A stretch of 64,000 nucleotides of DNA, taken from NCBI RefSeq assembly GCF_009834875.1, contig NZ_WVHT01000010.1, positions 62,001 through 126,000 of the forward strand. Direction: 5' to 3'. The position numbers and the translations under genes were made by a program. The notes beneath the pieces are model-generated. The model saw only the letters and a list, made by a program, of their open reading frames with translations. It did not search any database and was not told the origin of the DNA. This document shows positions 24,463 to 33,247 of the stretch, in pieces (within the stretch, counting starts at the first letter, position 1; each line of letters opens with the position of its first letter). This DNA comes from Hufsiella arboris (GTDB taxonomy: Bacteria; Bacteroidota; Bacteroidia; Sphingobacteriales; Sphingobacteriaceae).

Positions 24463-25577
24463 CCGACCACTTCCTTTAACTTTTCAAGATACTGCCTTCC
24501 AAACTTTGCGTCAGGTTCAAGATAATTACCTTCCGCCCATTCGTTCCATGATTTAATAATGAGAATTCTTTTATCCTCGTTATTTGCTTTTACATAGTCT
24601 GCAGCTTGTCGTAAGTGCCTTTTCCATAAATCAGGGGTTGAATTGTGGAAAACGAGACCTTTTGTTCCTGACCGCGCCGTGTTATCCCAATTTGGAATGA
24701 CACATGGGAAATAATCATAATCGAACTTTTCTTTTGGAAGCAAGTAATTAATTGCCTTTTCATATTCAACAATTATTGGTTTCTTACGAACTTCAAGATT
24801 GATTTCAGGATGGCCAAAAACTTTATTTTTAATTTTTTTATAAACTTTCTCAACGGGATTGGCAGACTCGTAATACTTTGCCGTATAGTACCTCATAGTA
24901 GAAAATTCAGAGCCAATTACACCGTCAAAACCATTTTTATCCGGATTCCAATCTGCAGGGCATCTTGAGGCCAACAGGTAGATACCCGGCAACCCGGCTT
25001 TATGAGCGCAATCTCGTATCGTGTCCGTAAACAACTTTAAATCAGGTATGGAGCCCGGCATATATACATTAAATACTGGCTTTCCTTCTATGCAAATATA
25101 CCTTGGATCCTGGAAGGCGGACAGCAAGTAGTCGAAATGAGAAACGTAATCGTCCTTTCCCGGATAAGTCTGTTCAATTAATACACCCGGGTTTGTATTT
25201 CCAAACCATATACCTTTCCATGTTTCATTTGCCCAGCATAAACAGAAAGGAAAATCGGGCTCATTTGAATTTAATATGTTTTGAAGGGGGCGCTCTAGTA
25301 AAGTTTTTCCGTTACCAAACCAATAGTGGTAATAAATGAAGCCTTCAATTCCGTAATCAGCCGCCAATTCCGCCTGCTGTCTCTGAACTTCCTGCACTCT
25401 TAAATCATAATAACCAAGTTCAGTTGGAAAACGAGGTTGATAATGATCCTGAAAAAGTGGTTTGGCTTTAGTTACATTTGTCCACTCGGTAAAACCTTTT
25501 CCCCACCAATTATCGTTTTCCGGAATAGGGTGATATTGGGGAAGGTAATATGCTAGAGCGCGAAACATAAATTTCAA
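24459..25577 (-). CDS. WbsX-like glycosyltransferase / GH99-like domain protein
   Basis: Protein of 372 residues of the WbsX family. Visible signatures are LAYYLPQYHPIPENDNWWG, GFTEWTNVTKAKPLF, FIYYHYWFGNGKTLLERPL, CLCWANETW and IIKSWNEWAEGNYLEPD. WbsX proteins occur in O-antigen and capsule loci and carry a GH99-like TIM-barrel. They are usually annotated as glycosyltransferases, but a glycosidase-type activity has not been excluded. A start three residues later is possible. It lies 13 bp downstream of the GT gene at 25591-27150. Confidence 0.87.
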   Translation of the reverse strand: MKFMFRALAYYLPQYHPIPENDNWWGKGFTEWTNVTKAKPLFQDHYQPRFPTELGYYDLRVQEVQRQQAELAADYGIEGFIYYHYWFGNGKTLLERPLQNILNSNEPDFPFCLCWANETWKGIWFGNTNPGVLIEQTYPGKDDYVSHFDYLLSAFQDPRYICIEGKPVFNVYMPGSIPDLKLFTDTIRDCAHKAGLPGIYLLASRCPADWNPDKNGFDGVIGSEFSTMRYYTAKYYESANPVEKVYKKIKNKVFGHPEINLEVRKKPIIVEYEKAINYLLPKEKFDYDYFPCVIPNWDNTARSGTKGLVFHNSTPDLWKRHLRQAADYVKANNEDKRILIIKSWNEWAEGNYLEPDAKFGRQYLEKLKEVVG

Positions 25578-25590
25578 ATTTATAGGAAGA

Positions 25591-27150
25591 TTAAAAGAGA
25601 TTAATTAGACGAATTCGTGTAGGTAAAAAAAGAAAATCTAAAATCTTCTTTCTTCCGATCTCTTTAAGGCTTCTACCTGTTTGAATAAAATAAAATACCT
25701 GCTTTAAGCGATTTATGAAATTCAGATCAACATATCTTATTAGCGGAGGAATACTGTAGTGAAAATCAAGTAAGCTTAATGCTGTCTCGTTAGATCCAAA
25801 GTAATGTTTTGACTTTTTTGATATTGTTGTTATGTGCTTTATATTTCTAGCTTTACAATAAAAGCTTGAAACCCATTTTTGCCAATTTGCTTTTGTATAT
25901 TCAACTGATAGCAGGGAATATTGATCGTCCTGAATGTCTTTAAATGCGACATCATCTTTTAATAAATTGTCAAGCTTGTTAATCCATTCATTTGCATCGG
26001 AAGCGTACTCAAACGGATACCTGCTCTTGAAAAATTTTGAAAGAAAGAATGGCGAAGGCATTAAATGGATTGTCTTCCCCAATAAGCCAGCTTGCAGCAT
26101 TGCTGTAAATGATGCAAAGGGAAAGCTTTCAATGTATAAATCACAAGCTTGCTCATATATGGCAAGATCATCTTTGCTAACTAAACCTAAATATGTGATT
26201 CGAGGGTGGTCATATCTAACTGCAAGCTCATCTTCCTTGCCAATACCAGCTATTACCAGCCTGGCAACTGGATTTTTATCGAGCACCGTGATTGCACATG
26301 CAAAAAAATTATGGCGTTCGCTGGGGGTAAACTTATAAGCAGCGCCTGTAGACAAAAGTATTTTTTCATTCGAGCTTAGACCAAGAATATTCCTAGCAGT
26401 TGATGTATCATATTTCCTCTCGTTAGAGGTTATTTCAACAGGAATAGGAATAAAACATTGGTTTCTACTACCTCGGCGTTCTTCGTCAACTTCGATGCAG
26501 GATGGTCTTATCTGTAATGTTATATCTGAAACCGACATGCCAACTGAAAAAATGTGATCGGCATGATTCATAAAAGCAATCGGTGGCAAGTCGTCAACTG
26601 AATATGCAATGACTGGAATTATATCGTCAGGATGTATATGTAATATTATCAAGTCGAAGCTTTTTGAAATTACTCTTAAAGATTCTGCCCTGCTTAAAAT
26701 AGATGACTCTACGTCTAGGCAATGAAATTTAAAAAGCAAATGATTAGTCTCATGTAAAAGCGATGGTAAGGGATCAACTTGTGATGTAAGAACCAAACCA
26801 TGAGTGTTTTCGGGATCATTTTTTATCCAATTTGTTAACAGCCTGGTATGCCCACCAGTTTCGTAAATTGTAGTAGCTATATGTAATATTTTTAAACCGT
26901 TACTTTTATCGATATCATTTACAAAAACAAAATCTTCCTTTTCATTTGTTAAGTTCTTGCCAATTTGAATAAGTAGGCTTTCTAATTTCCAGTTTGTATA
27001 ATAACCAGTGCAATTGCCATATGCAAACGTTGCCAAATCTTTTAATAAATGTGTGGCTGAAGAAAATTTACCTCGATCTATCAACCGTTCAGCCGATTTT
27101 AGGCAATTATCAAAATAAATTTTATTTCGAAATATGTACTCTTTACTCAT
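25591..27150 (-). CDS. Large GT4-like glycosyltransferase with N-terminal extension
   Basis: Starting at MSKEYIFRNK (27150) the protein has 519 residues; an upstream Met at 27186 would extend it deeper into the aminotransferase gene and is less likely. The first 90 residues are a helical extension. LKILHIATTIYETGGHTRLL is the glycine-rich GT-B start. LILHIHPDDIIPVIAY and FMNHADHIF sit in the acceptor domain, and EKILLSTGAAYKFTPSERHN and LYIESFPFASFTAMLQAGLL in the donor domain. The architecture resembles large GT4-like enzymes such as cytoplasmic SPINDLY-unrelated glycan synthases. Its donor is unknown. It overlaps the aminotransferase gene by 8 bp. Confidence 0.7.
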   Translation of the reverse strand: MSKEYIFRNKIYFDNCLKSAERLIDRGKFSSATHLLKDLATFAYGNCTGYYTNWKLESLLIQIGKNLTNEKEDFVFVNDIDKSNGLKILHIATTIYETGGHTRLLTNWIKNDPENTHGLVLTSQVDPLPSLLHETNHLLFKFHCLDVESSILSRAESLRVISKSFDLIILHIHPDDIIPVIAYSVDDLPPIAFMNHADHIFSVGMSVSDITLQIRPSCIEVDEERRGSRNQCFIPIPVEITSNERKYDTSTARNILGLSSNEKILLSTGAAYKFTPSERHNFFACAITVLDKNPVARLVIAGIGKEDELAVRYDHPRITYLGLVSKDDLAIYEQACDLYIESFPFASFTAMLQAGLLGKTIHLMPSPFFLSKFFKSRYPFEYASDANEWINKLDNLLKDDVAFKDIQDDQYSLLSVEYTKANWQKWVSSFYCKARNIKHITTISKKSKHYFGSNETALSLLDFHYSIPPLIRYVDLNFINRLKQVFYFIQTGRSLKEIGRKKILDFLFLPTRIRLINLF

Positions 27151-28249
27151 TGCAAAAACTGCAAGTTTTGCTACAGATAAACTCAACCTGTCTTTCAGTC
27201 ATTCCAGGCCAAATTGGTAAACTTAGACAAGTATCTGCTAACTCTTCCGAGATTGGAAAATCACCTTTTATAAAACCAAGATATTGATAAGCCTTCTGCA
27301 AATGTGGCGGGATTGGGTAATGTATTAACGTGCCAATGCCATGATCCGCCAAACGGTGTTGAAGTTCATCGCGTTTATTAGTTCTAATCACATATAAGTG
27401 ATAAACATGTGTAGCGTGCTTATGAATTTCAGGCAAGGTAATTCCCGGGACGTCTTTTAAATATTCATTGTACCAAGCCGCGATTTGTTGCCGTTGCGTG
27501 GTCCATTCTCTAAGGTATTTTAACTTAATGGAAAGAAATCCGGCCTGACATTCATCCAACCTCATGTTGTGGCCGATTATATCATTGACATACTTCTTAT
27601 TTGATCCGTAATTTCTCAAAGACATTGCTTTTTCAGCAAGTTCTTTGTCATCCGTAGTTATAGCTCCGGCATCGCCAAAAGCGCCAAGATTTTTTCCGGG
27701 GTAAAAGCTGGTGCCGTTAATATTACCCCAACTTCCAGTTAACTTTCCCTTAAATGCTGCACCCTGCGACTGAGCGTTGTCTTCAATCACAAACAAATTA
27801 TGTTTTTCGGCGATTGTCTTGATACTTTCCATTTCGCAGGCTTGTCCATATAAGTGGACCGGCATGATCGCTTTTGTTTTTGGCGTTATCGCAGCCTCGA
27901 TCAGTGACGGGTCGAGATTATAGGTTTTTATATCCGGTTCAACGAAAACGGGTGTTGCACCTACGTAAGATACGGCTAAAACTGTAGCAATGTATGTGTT
28001 TGATGGCACGATCACCTCATCGCCAAAGCCGATATTTAACGTCTTTAACGCAATATGAAGTGCGTCAAGGCCGTTACTTAACCCAACGCAATACCCCGTT
28101 TGGTTGAAGTTTGCGTATTGTTCTTCAAATGTTTTTACCCGATTGCCCAAAATGTACCAGGCATCGTCAAAAAAATCCTCGAAAGCAGCTGTTATCTCAG
28201 ATTTAATACGCTTATTAATATGGTCGAATGAAAGGAATGGTATATTCAC
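27143..28249 (-). CDS. Sugar-nucleotide aminotransferase, QdtB/FdtB-like (DegT/DnrJ/EryC1)
   Basis: Protein of 368 residues, a PLP-dependent DegT-family enzyme. The PLP lysine is expected in SFYPGKNLGAFGDAGAI. Other blocks are NQTGYCVGLSNGLDALHIAL, VIVPSNTYIATVLAVSY, MPVHLYGQACEM and VIEDNAQSQGA. The SFYPGKNLGA form, together with the adjacent QdtA-like isomerase, points to a 3-aminotransferase making dTDP-3-amino-3,6-dideoxy-glucose or -galactose from the 3-keto sugar. It is 1 bp from the N-formyltransferase gene. The dTDP-glucose synthase and dehydratase (rmlA, rmlB) that would feed it are not in the window. Confidence 0.87.
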   Translation of the reverse strand: MNIPFLSFDHINKRIKSEITAAFEDFFDDAWYILGNRVKTFEEQYANFNQTGYCVGLSNGLDALHIALKTLNIGFGDEVIVPSNTYIATVLAVSYVGATPVFVEPDIKTYNLDPSLIEAAITPKTKAIMPVHLYGQACEMESIKTIAEKHNLFVIEDNAQSQGAAFKGKLTGSWGNINGTSFYPGKNLGAFGDAGAITTDDKELAEKAMSLRNYGSNKKYVNDIIGHNMRLDECQAGFLSIKLKYLREWTTQRQQIAAWYNEYLKDVPGITLPEIHKHATHVYHLYVIRTNKRDELQHRLADHGIGTLIHYPIPPHLQKAYQYLGFIKGDFPISEELADTCLSLPIWPGMTERQVEFICSKTCSFCNE

Positions 28250-28250
28250 G

Positions 28251-29444
28251 TTAATAGTAGCTGTTTAAGAGTTCAATAACGGCGGAGTTACCGTATTCTA
28301 CAGCATAATCAAAAATATTCTTCCCCGAGTCATCTGGCTTCTGCAACTCAGGACTTTGAGTTAGTATAAAACTCAAGAGCTCTAGATTATTAGTTTTGCT
28401 TGCAGCAGTCATCGTATACATCGCGGCTGTGGTACCTTTGTAATTAGCTGTGTTAATATCCCAGTCGTTATTTAGTAAATACTTTACAAAATCTGTTTGA
28501 AGATGGTAGCATGCTATGATTAGCGCATCCCAGCCTTGCTTGGAGCGAATATTCAAAGGGTAACCATTTTGGCTCAAATATTCGATTTGGTCAATGTCAC
28601 CGGTTTTGGCTGCGTTCCATAACTCATCTTCTTTATCAACGTATAACCCTACCTGGTAATCAATGGTATTAAGAACTTTGTAAAAGTCGTCTTCCTGATC
28701 AACAGTCCCCGGTTTTCCTTTTGTAGGCACGGACAGCAATATCGACTTGTAAATTTTTCGGTCATGTACTATCGGCAATTGGTAATCTCTAAATATTAAT
28801 GATCTTATTTGATTATGAATTTCAAAGGCCGTTTTATTTAAGTTGATTTTTAAATTGCCGAAATCAATAGTTTTCTTTGAATAATAGCTGCTGCCAATTA
28901 TTGATTGGGTAAAACAATCCCTGTTTTCGGAAACTAGAGCTGCGAATTGTTTTTTTATTAAGTCAATTCCCGCCTGTAAGTATTTTTCATAAAGCTGCCT
29001 TGCTGTTAGCTCTAAATTTATGGGGATGATTTGTTGATCAATGATATCACCGGTATCAATGCCAGAATCGATTTTATGTAATGTAACACCGGTCTCAATT
29101 TCGCCATTACGTATTGGCAAAATCGATGTAAACATGCCTTTGTAAGCGGGTAGTTTAGAAAAATGAATGTTAAAAAGCTTGTCGGTTTTAAAAAACTCCG
29201 GTTGTATTATTTTATCAAATTCAAGTGAAAGAAAAAGAAGGTTAGCAATTTCATAAACATCTGTTAGTTGAACAACGGGTATATTATTTTTTTTACAATA
29301 ATGACGTAAAGAAGGCTGCCAGTTATTTACACCATCATCAGTAGAATTAGCTATTGCGATTACTTCTAGGTCAGGGAAATTTGATTGAATATATTGCAAG
29401 ACTTCAACCGCTATCAAATTTTTCCCGGCTACGCAGATTGTCAT
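28251..29444 (-). CDS. Sugar N-formyltransferase with C-terminal ankyrin repeats (QdtF-like)
   Basis: Protein of 397 residues. Residues 1-200 form the formyltransferase domain using N10-formyltetrahydrofolate. The catalytic Asn-His pair is Asn92/His94 in LFNIHFSKLPAYKG, and the acidic partner is in SGIDTGDII (about Asp130). Residues about 265-397 form ankyrin repeats (DELWNAAKTGDIDQIEYL, GWDALIIACYHLQTDFVKYL, GKNIFDYAVEYGNSAVIELL). An N-formyltransferase with an ankyrin tail is known from Providencia (QdtF, acting on dTDP-Qui3N), where the ankyrin part holds an extra nucleotide-sugar site. Between the isomerase and aminotransferase genes, this enzyme most likely makes the 3-formamido sugar. 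Overlap with the isomerase gene is 4 bp. Confidence 0.87.
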   Translation of the reverse strand: MTICVAGKNLIAVEVLQYIQSNFPDLEVIAIANSTDDGVNNWQPSLRHYCKKNNIPVVQLTDVYEIANLLFLSLEFDKIIQPEFFKTDKLFNIHFSKLPAYKGMFTSILPIRNGEIETGVTLHKIDSGIDTGDIIDQQIIPINLELTARQLYEKYLQAGIDLIKKQFAALVSENRDCFTQSIIGSSYYSKKTIDFGNLKINLNKTAFEIHNQIRSLIFRDYQLPIVHDRKIYKSILLSVPTKGKPGTVDQEDDFYKVLNTIDYQVGLYVDKEDELWNAAKTGDIDQIEYLSQNGYPLNIRSKQGWDALIIACYHLQTDFVKYLLNNDWDINTANYKGTTAAMYTMTAASKTNNLELLSFILTQSPELQKPDDSGKNIFDYAVEYGNSAVIELLNSYY

Positions 29445-29851
29445 TTTTCTATCGCAAAATAGTTTATAAACTGATTGTAATCGCGAATATAATCCGCCTC
29501 GTCGTATTCATTTGAAGCAATTACTAACTGGACAGCGCTGTGCGAATATTGCATAGTGTGCCAGCAAAGTTTAGGTAAATATAAGCCCACGTCCGGGCTT
29601 TCAAGTTTGAATTCCGCTCTTGAACCATCTATCAATTCAGTCGTAATTCGAATATTTCCTGAGACAGCCACCAAAACAAGTTCTTTGTCAATGTTAGCAT
29701 GTCCGCCTCTTTTAATACTTTGCGGGGTATAGTAGGTCCAATAGGTTCTCTTAATAGAGAAAGGTATGTTTTCAAATTCCTGGCCAACTGAAATGAAGCC
29801 AAGCTCGGATGATCCTATCGACTCAAATTGAATGAGGTAAGGCTGGCTCAT
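29441..29851 (-). CDS. dTDP-4-keto-6-deoxyhexose 3,4-ketoisomerase (QdtA/FdtA-like cupin)
   Basis: Protein of 136 residues, a single cupin of the WxcM/FdtA family. The landmarks are FSIKRTYWTYYTPQ, followed by RGGHANIDKELVLVAVSGNI, holding the conserved Arg and His of the active site, and YLPKLCWHTMQYS. The family moves the keto group of dTDP-4-keto-6-deoxyglucose to C3, giving the substrate of the adjacent aminotransferase. Whether the product has gluco (QdtA) or galacto (FdtA) configuration cannot be decided by eye. The gene starts 29 bp inside the 3' end of wzt. Confidence 0.83.
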   Translation of the reverse strand: MSQPYLIQFESIGSSELGFISVGQEFENIPFSIKRTYWTYYTPQSIKRGGHANIDKELVLVAVSGNIRITTELIDGSRAEFKLESPDVGLYLPKLCWHTMQYSHSAVQLVIASNEYDEADYIRDYNQFINYFAIEK

Positions 29852-31124
29852 AATTGTTTTCAGAATATTCCAAATTGTATTTTATCTCAGGCCGTATAAC
29901 ACCAGGTAATATGTTGTTATTTGAGCCGAAACTTTCATTAAGTATTTCAAATTGTATAAAATCATCAACGGTAAATAATGCGTAACGTTGATCTTCTCCG
30001 AAAATCAGATTGAATTTGTAAATTCCTGCATTTATCAAATTTGAGGGAATAACCCCCTCAACAACATAATATCCTTGTTTCGAATCCTTATGTATGGTTA
30101 TAAGTTTAGCGTGATGAAATACAGCAACATCATCAATGGTGCGAAGCTCAAAAGTAGTGTCTAGGTTAATGCCGGATTTTGAGTTATAAAATTTTATTTT
30201 AAAGCTAAAACCCGATGAAATTGAAATTTCATTTCCGTTTAACGGCAAAACAGAAAATGAAAGAATACGAATATCGTCATTTCCAGGAGCTTCTTCTAAC
30301 TTACCGGTATGGTGGAATGAGGAAATAGAATTATTAAGGCTTTGGTAATAATTAATGGCCTCCAGGTGGTTTCCTGAAAAAGTAAGTCCACCATTTTTTA
30401 AGACAATTCCTTTTGTACAAAGCTGCTTTACAGCTGCCATATTATGACTTACAAACAAAACTGTCCGTCCTTCTCCCTTACTCACATCACCCATTTTTCC
30501 TAAACATTTTTTCTGGAATTCTGCATCTCCAACAGCTAACACCTCGTCTACAATCAGTATTTCCGATTCAAGGTGTGCAGCAACAGCGAAGGCCAGGCGT
30601 ACATACATTCCGGAAGAATAGCGTTTTACAGGTGTATCGATGTAACGTTCCACACCAGCAAAATCGACAATCTCATCGAACTTTCGTTTAATCTCTTCTT
30701 TGCGCATGCCCAGGATAGCGCCGTTCAAAAAAATATTTTCCCGTCCGCTCAGGTCGGGGTGAAAGCCGGTACCCACTTCCAATAAACTTGCTACACGTCC
30801 TTTAACTTTTACGGCGCCGGTAGTAGGGGATGTAACCCGGCTCAGGATTTTGAGTAAGGTACTTTTTCCTGCGCCATTGCGTCCGATGATTCCTACCGCA
30901 TCACCTTGCTGGATATCAAAGTTAATATCCCGAAGACTCCAAACGTATTCGCTTTCGCCTTTGCTGGTACGGTCGTTCGCTTCGCCGATTTTTAAATAGG
31001 GATTTTCTTTCCCACGAACGGTGTGCCACCAACGATTAATGTCATGCGACAGCGAACCAGTGCCGATTTGGCCGAGGCGGTATTGCTTGCTTAGGTTTTC
31101 TACTTTGATGACGGTATTACTCAC
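29823..31124 (-). CDS. wzt: ABC exporter ATPase with Wzt-type C-terminal domain
   Basis: Protein of 433 residues. Residues 1-250 are the nucleotide-binding domain: Walker A GRNGAGKST (81-89), signature YSSGMYVRLAFAVAAHL (a variant of LSGGQ typical of polysaccharide exporters), and Walker B ILIVDEVLAVGD. Residues about 265-410 are a beta-rich C-terminal domain as in Wzt, which in O-antigen exporters recognises the terminal cap of the finished glycan. The partner permease gene lies 94 bp upstream. The presence of the C-domain suggests export of a capped, pre-assembled chain. Confidence 0.9.
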   Translation of the reverse strand: MSNTVIKVENLSKQYRLGQIGTGSLSHDINRWWHTVRGKENPYLKIGEANDRTSKGESEYVWSLRDINFDIQQGDAVGIIGRNGAGKSTLLKILSRVTSPTTGAVKVKGRVASLLEVGTGFHPDLSGRENIFLNGAILGMRKEEIKRKFDEIVDFAGVERYIDTPVKRYSSGMYVRLAFAVAAHLESEILIVDEVLAVGDAEFQKKCLGKMGDVSKGEGRTVLFVSHNMAAVKQLCTKGIVLKNGGLTFSGNHLEAINYYQSLNNSISSFHHTGKLEEAPGNDDIRILSFSVLPLNGNEISISSGFSFKIKFYNSKSGINLDTTFELRTIDDVAVFHHAKLITIHKDSKQGYYVVEGVIPSNLINAGIYKFNLIFGEDQRYALFTVDDFIQFEILNESFGSNNNILPGVIRPEIKYNLEYSENNYEPALPHSI

Positions 31125-31194
31125 TTATTAATCGGTTATTTGTTCTCTCAAATACTTTAAGAGAGTGATATTTTTAATCTATTTCGCTGTCAAT

Positions 31195-31217
31195 GCTTAG
31201 ACTCCGCTCAGCATGAC
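31195..31217. repeat. GACTCCGCTCAGCATGACA repeat (minus orientation)
   Basis: Reverse-complement copy of the TGTCATGCTnAGCGGAGTC family, just after the wzm stop codon in the wzm-wzt gap. It is nearly identical to the copy at 10942-10963 found inside a coding region. Confidence 0.65.
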
Positions 31218-31218
31218 A

Positions 31219-32091
31219 TTAAACAGTATCCATGAACGTTTTTTCCACCTTATTAAAAAGGATAGCTCCGACAAACAGAACAACAAACATAAACGCAATA
31301 CTGTAAATCATGGCATTAGGGTCAACAGTTCCTTTACCAAATAATGCAAAACGAAACGCTTCTGTCACTGCGGTTAAAGGATTCAGGTCGATCACCCATT
31401 TATAGCTCTTATTCCGTAAATAAGAAAGCGGGTAGGCGATAGGTGTGATATACATGCCCAACTGCACGGCAAATCCTAAAAGAACGGTGAAGTCACGATA
31501 CTTGGTGGTAACGGACGAAATGATGATTCCCATGCCGAGGCCTATGCCAGCCATTAACGCAAGTATTAAAGGAATCGTTAACCAATACCAGCTTAAATGA
31601 ATCGGGTAACCGTTAAACTGCATATAGATCATCACGACCAGCAACAGTAAAAACTGGATGCCAAATTTTACGATATTGGATATCACAACCGATAAGGGAA
31701 TAACCAGCCTTGGGAAATAAACTTTTCCAAATATAGCGGCATTGGATGTGAATGTGTTAGAAGTACTTGTCAGACAGGTCGAAAAATAATTCCAGATGGT
31801 AATGCCTGACATGTAAAAAAGTGTAGGGTTAATACCGTCGGTTGGTATTTTCGCAATCTTACCGAAGACAAGTAAAAACATGATCGTTGTCAGGATCGGC
31901 TGAATGAAGTGCCACACCGGCCCTAAGACAGTTTGCTTGTATTGGGCTACGAAATCCCGGCGGACAAATAACCACATCAGGTCTCGATAATGCCAAACAT
32001 CTTGAAGATGCAGGTCGAGAAGGTTGGTTTTGGGTTTTATCTCCAGGTCCCAGTGTTCTTCTTGTGTTTTTATGTTTTCTGCGGTTTGCAT
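31219..32091 (-). CDS. wzm: ABC polysaccharide exporter permease
   Basis: Protein of 290 residues of the ABC-2 (TagG/Wzm) family. A cytoplasmic N-terminus ends in LWLFVRRDFVAQYKQTVLGP, the conserved amphipathic interface motif, followed by six hydrophobic segments (for example PILTTIMFLLVFGKI, IQFLLLLVVMIYM, VLLGFAVQLGMYITPI) and an LNPLTAVTEAFRFALFG motif near the C-terminus. With the Wzt-type ATPase it should carry undecaprenyl-linked glycan across the inner membrane. It is separated from the downstream wzt by a short repeat-bearing gap. Confidence 0.9.
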   Translation of the reverse strand: MQTAENIKTQEEHWDLEIKPKTNLLDLHLQDVWHYRDLMWLFVRRDFVAQYKQTVLGPVWHFIQPILTTIMFLLVFGKIAKIPTDGINPTLFYMSGITIWNYFSTCLTSTSNTFTSNAAIFGKVYFPRLVIPLSVVISNIVKFGIQFLLLLVVMIYMQFNGYPIHLSWYWLTIPLILALMAGIGLGMGIIISSVTTKYRDFTVLLGFAVQLGMYITPIAYPLSYLRNKSYKWVIDLNPLTAVTEAFRFALFGKGTVDPNAMIYSIAFMFVVLFVGAILFNKVEKTFMDTV

Positions 32092-32118
32092 TTGTTGTTT
32101 AAATCAGGTGATAATTCA

Positions 32119-32143
32119 GATTGCTTTGTACCTCGCAATGACG
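32119..32143. repeat. CGTCATTGCGAGG repeat (minus orientation)
   Basis: Intergenic copy of the CGTCAnTGCGAGGnAnnAAGCAnTC family between a GT4 gene and wzm. The same family occurs inside the glycosyltransferase at 8578-8606 and twice near 40.25 kb. Confidence 0.7.
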
Positions 32144-32149
32144 GACGAT

Positions 32150-33247
32150 TCATGCAACCAGTAAATCGGAAATCTTTTCCCTGTACTGCTCAAAACCATA
32201 TTTTTCGAAAATTGCTGCTTGTATATCGACCGGATTTAATTGTCGGCTTAGCAGTTTTGAAGTTATTTCTTCGATACTTTTGGGATCGCGGTTATCGCAA
32301 AGCATGCCTGTTTGATTTTCAATAACAGCATCGGCGCTTCCGTCCCGGTTTCCGGCCAGGGATGGAGTTCCACAAGCACCCGCTTCAATAAAAGAAATAC
32401 CGAATCCTTCGCCTTCGCTGGGCATTACAAAAGCATCGGCTAATTGATAATGGTCGCTCAATTCTTCATCGGTAACGAACCCGGTTAGCGTAACATGCTT
32501 CTGAACGCCGGTTTCTTTGATCAATTTTTCAATACGTTCTTTTTCAGCTTCGTCAGCTTTTCCCCCAATCAGGTAATGTAGATCGGGATGCTTTTCCAAA
32601 AGAGCAGGTAGGATTTCAATAACCTTATCGTAACCTTTATATTGTTCCGAAGATGACAAACGAGCCAGGGTGAATAAGACCGGTTGATCGCGAAGCTGAT
32701 ATCTTTCCTTTAAATATTGAGGTTTTGAATTCAGTTCGACCTTCGGAAAAAATGGATCAAGGCAATTTGGAAAAACGATAATTTTCCGAGATTCGACCTT
32801 ATGTTTTTCAATAAGCTGTTGTTTGGTGAATCTGCTGACCGCCAAAATCACGTTTGCGTCAGCTAAGGTTTTTTTTTGTATGCTGCTTAGGGGCCGCCAA
32901 ACCTCTATTCCATGCGCATGGATGATCACTTTAAGCGAAGGCTTCAGCCATTTGGCGATAACTGAGATTACTGCCAAATTTATATGGCTTAATACCAAAA
33001 TGTCTTTTTTCAGTGCCTGGCTGATACTTTTTATCGTGAACAACAGTTTCTTTCCTTTAAAGCCTTCAAACCTATTAGTAGCAATGTATTTTTCGTTTGC
33101 GGATTTATCGAGCAGCACGTTCGCTTTTACCTTAATCTTATTGTCGATATGAAGATTATCTAGTACTTTCAACCAGGCGCGATTCACTTTCTCGATACCT
33201 CCTGTCTGGCTGAAACAGCTTAACCCCACATACAGGACCTTTTTCAA
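32150..33247 (-). CDS. GT4-family glycosyltransferase
   Basis: Protein of 365 residues. KVLYVGLSCFSQTGGIEKVN is the GT4 start with its glycine loop, IHAHGIEVW sits in the acceptor domain, and VLFTLARLSSSEQYKGYDKV, LTGFVTDEELSDHYQLADAF and MPSEGEGFGISFIEAGACGT, with the E-x7-E donor motif, lie in the donor domain. This is one of the best preserved GT4 enzymes of the locus. Its start overlaps the AsnB gene stop by 4 bp. Confidence 0.9.
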   Translation of the reverse strand: MKKVLYVGLSCFSQTGGIEKVNRAWLKVLDNLHIDNKIKVKANVLLDKSANEKYIATNRFEGFKGKKLLFTIKSISQALKKDILVLSHINLAVISVIAKWLKPSLKVIIHAHGIEVWRPLSSIQKKTLADANVILAVSRFTKQQLIEKHKVESRKIIVFPNCLDPFFPKVELNSKPQYLKERYQLRDQPVLFTLARLSSSEQYKGYDKVIEILPALLEKHPDLHYLIGGKADEAEKERIEKLIKETGVQKHVTLTGFVTDEELSDHYQLADAFVMPSEGEGFGISFIEAGACGTPSLAGNRDGSADAVIENQTGMLCDNRDPKSIEEITSKLLSRQLNPVDIQAAIFEKYGFEQYREKISDLLVA

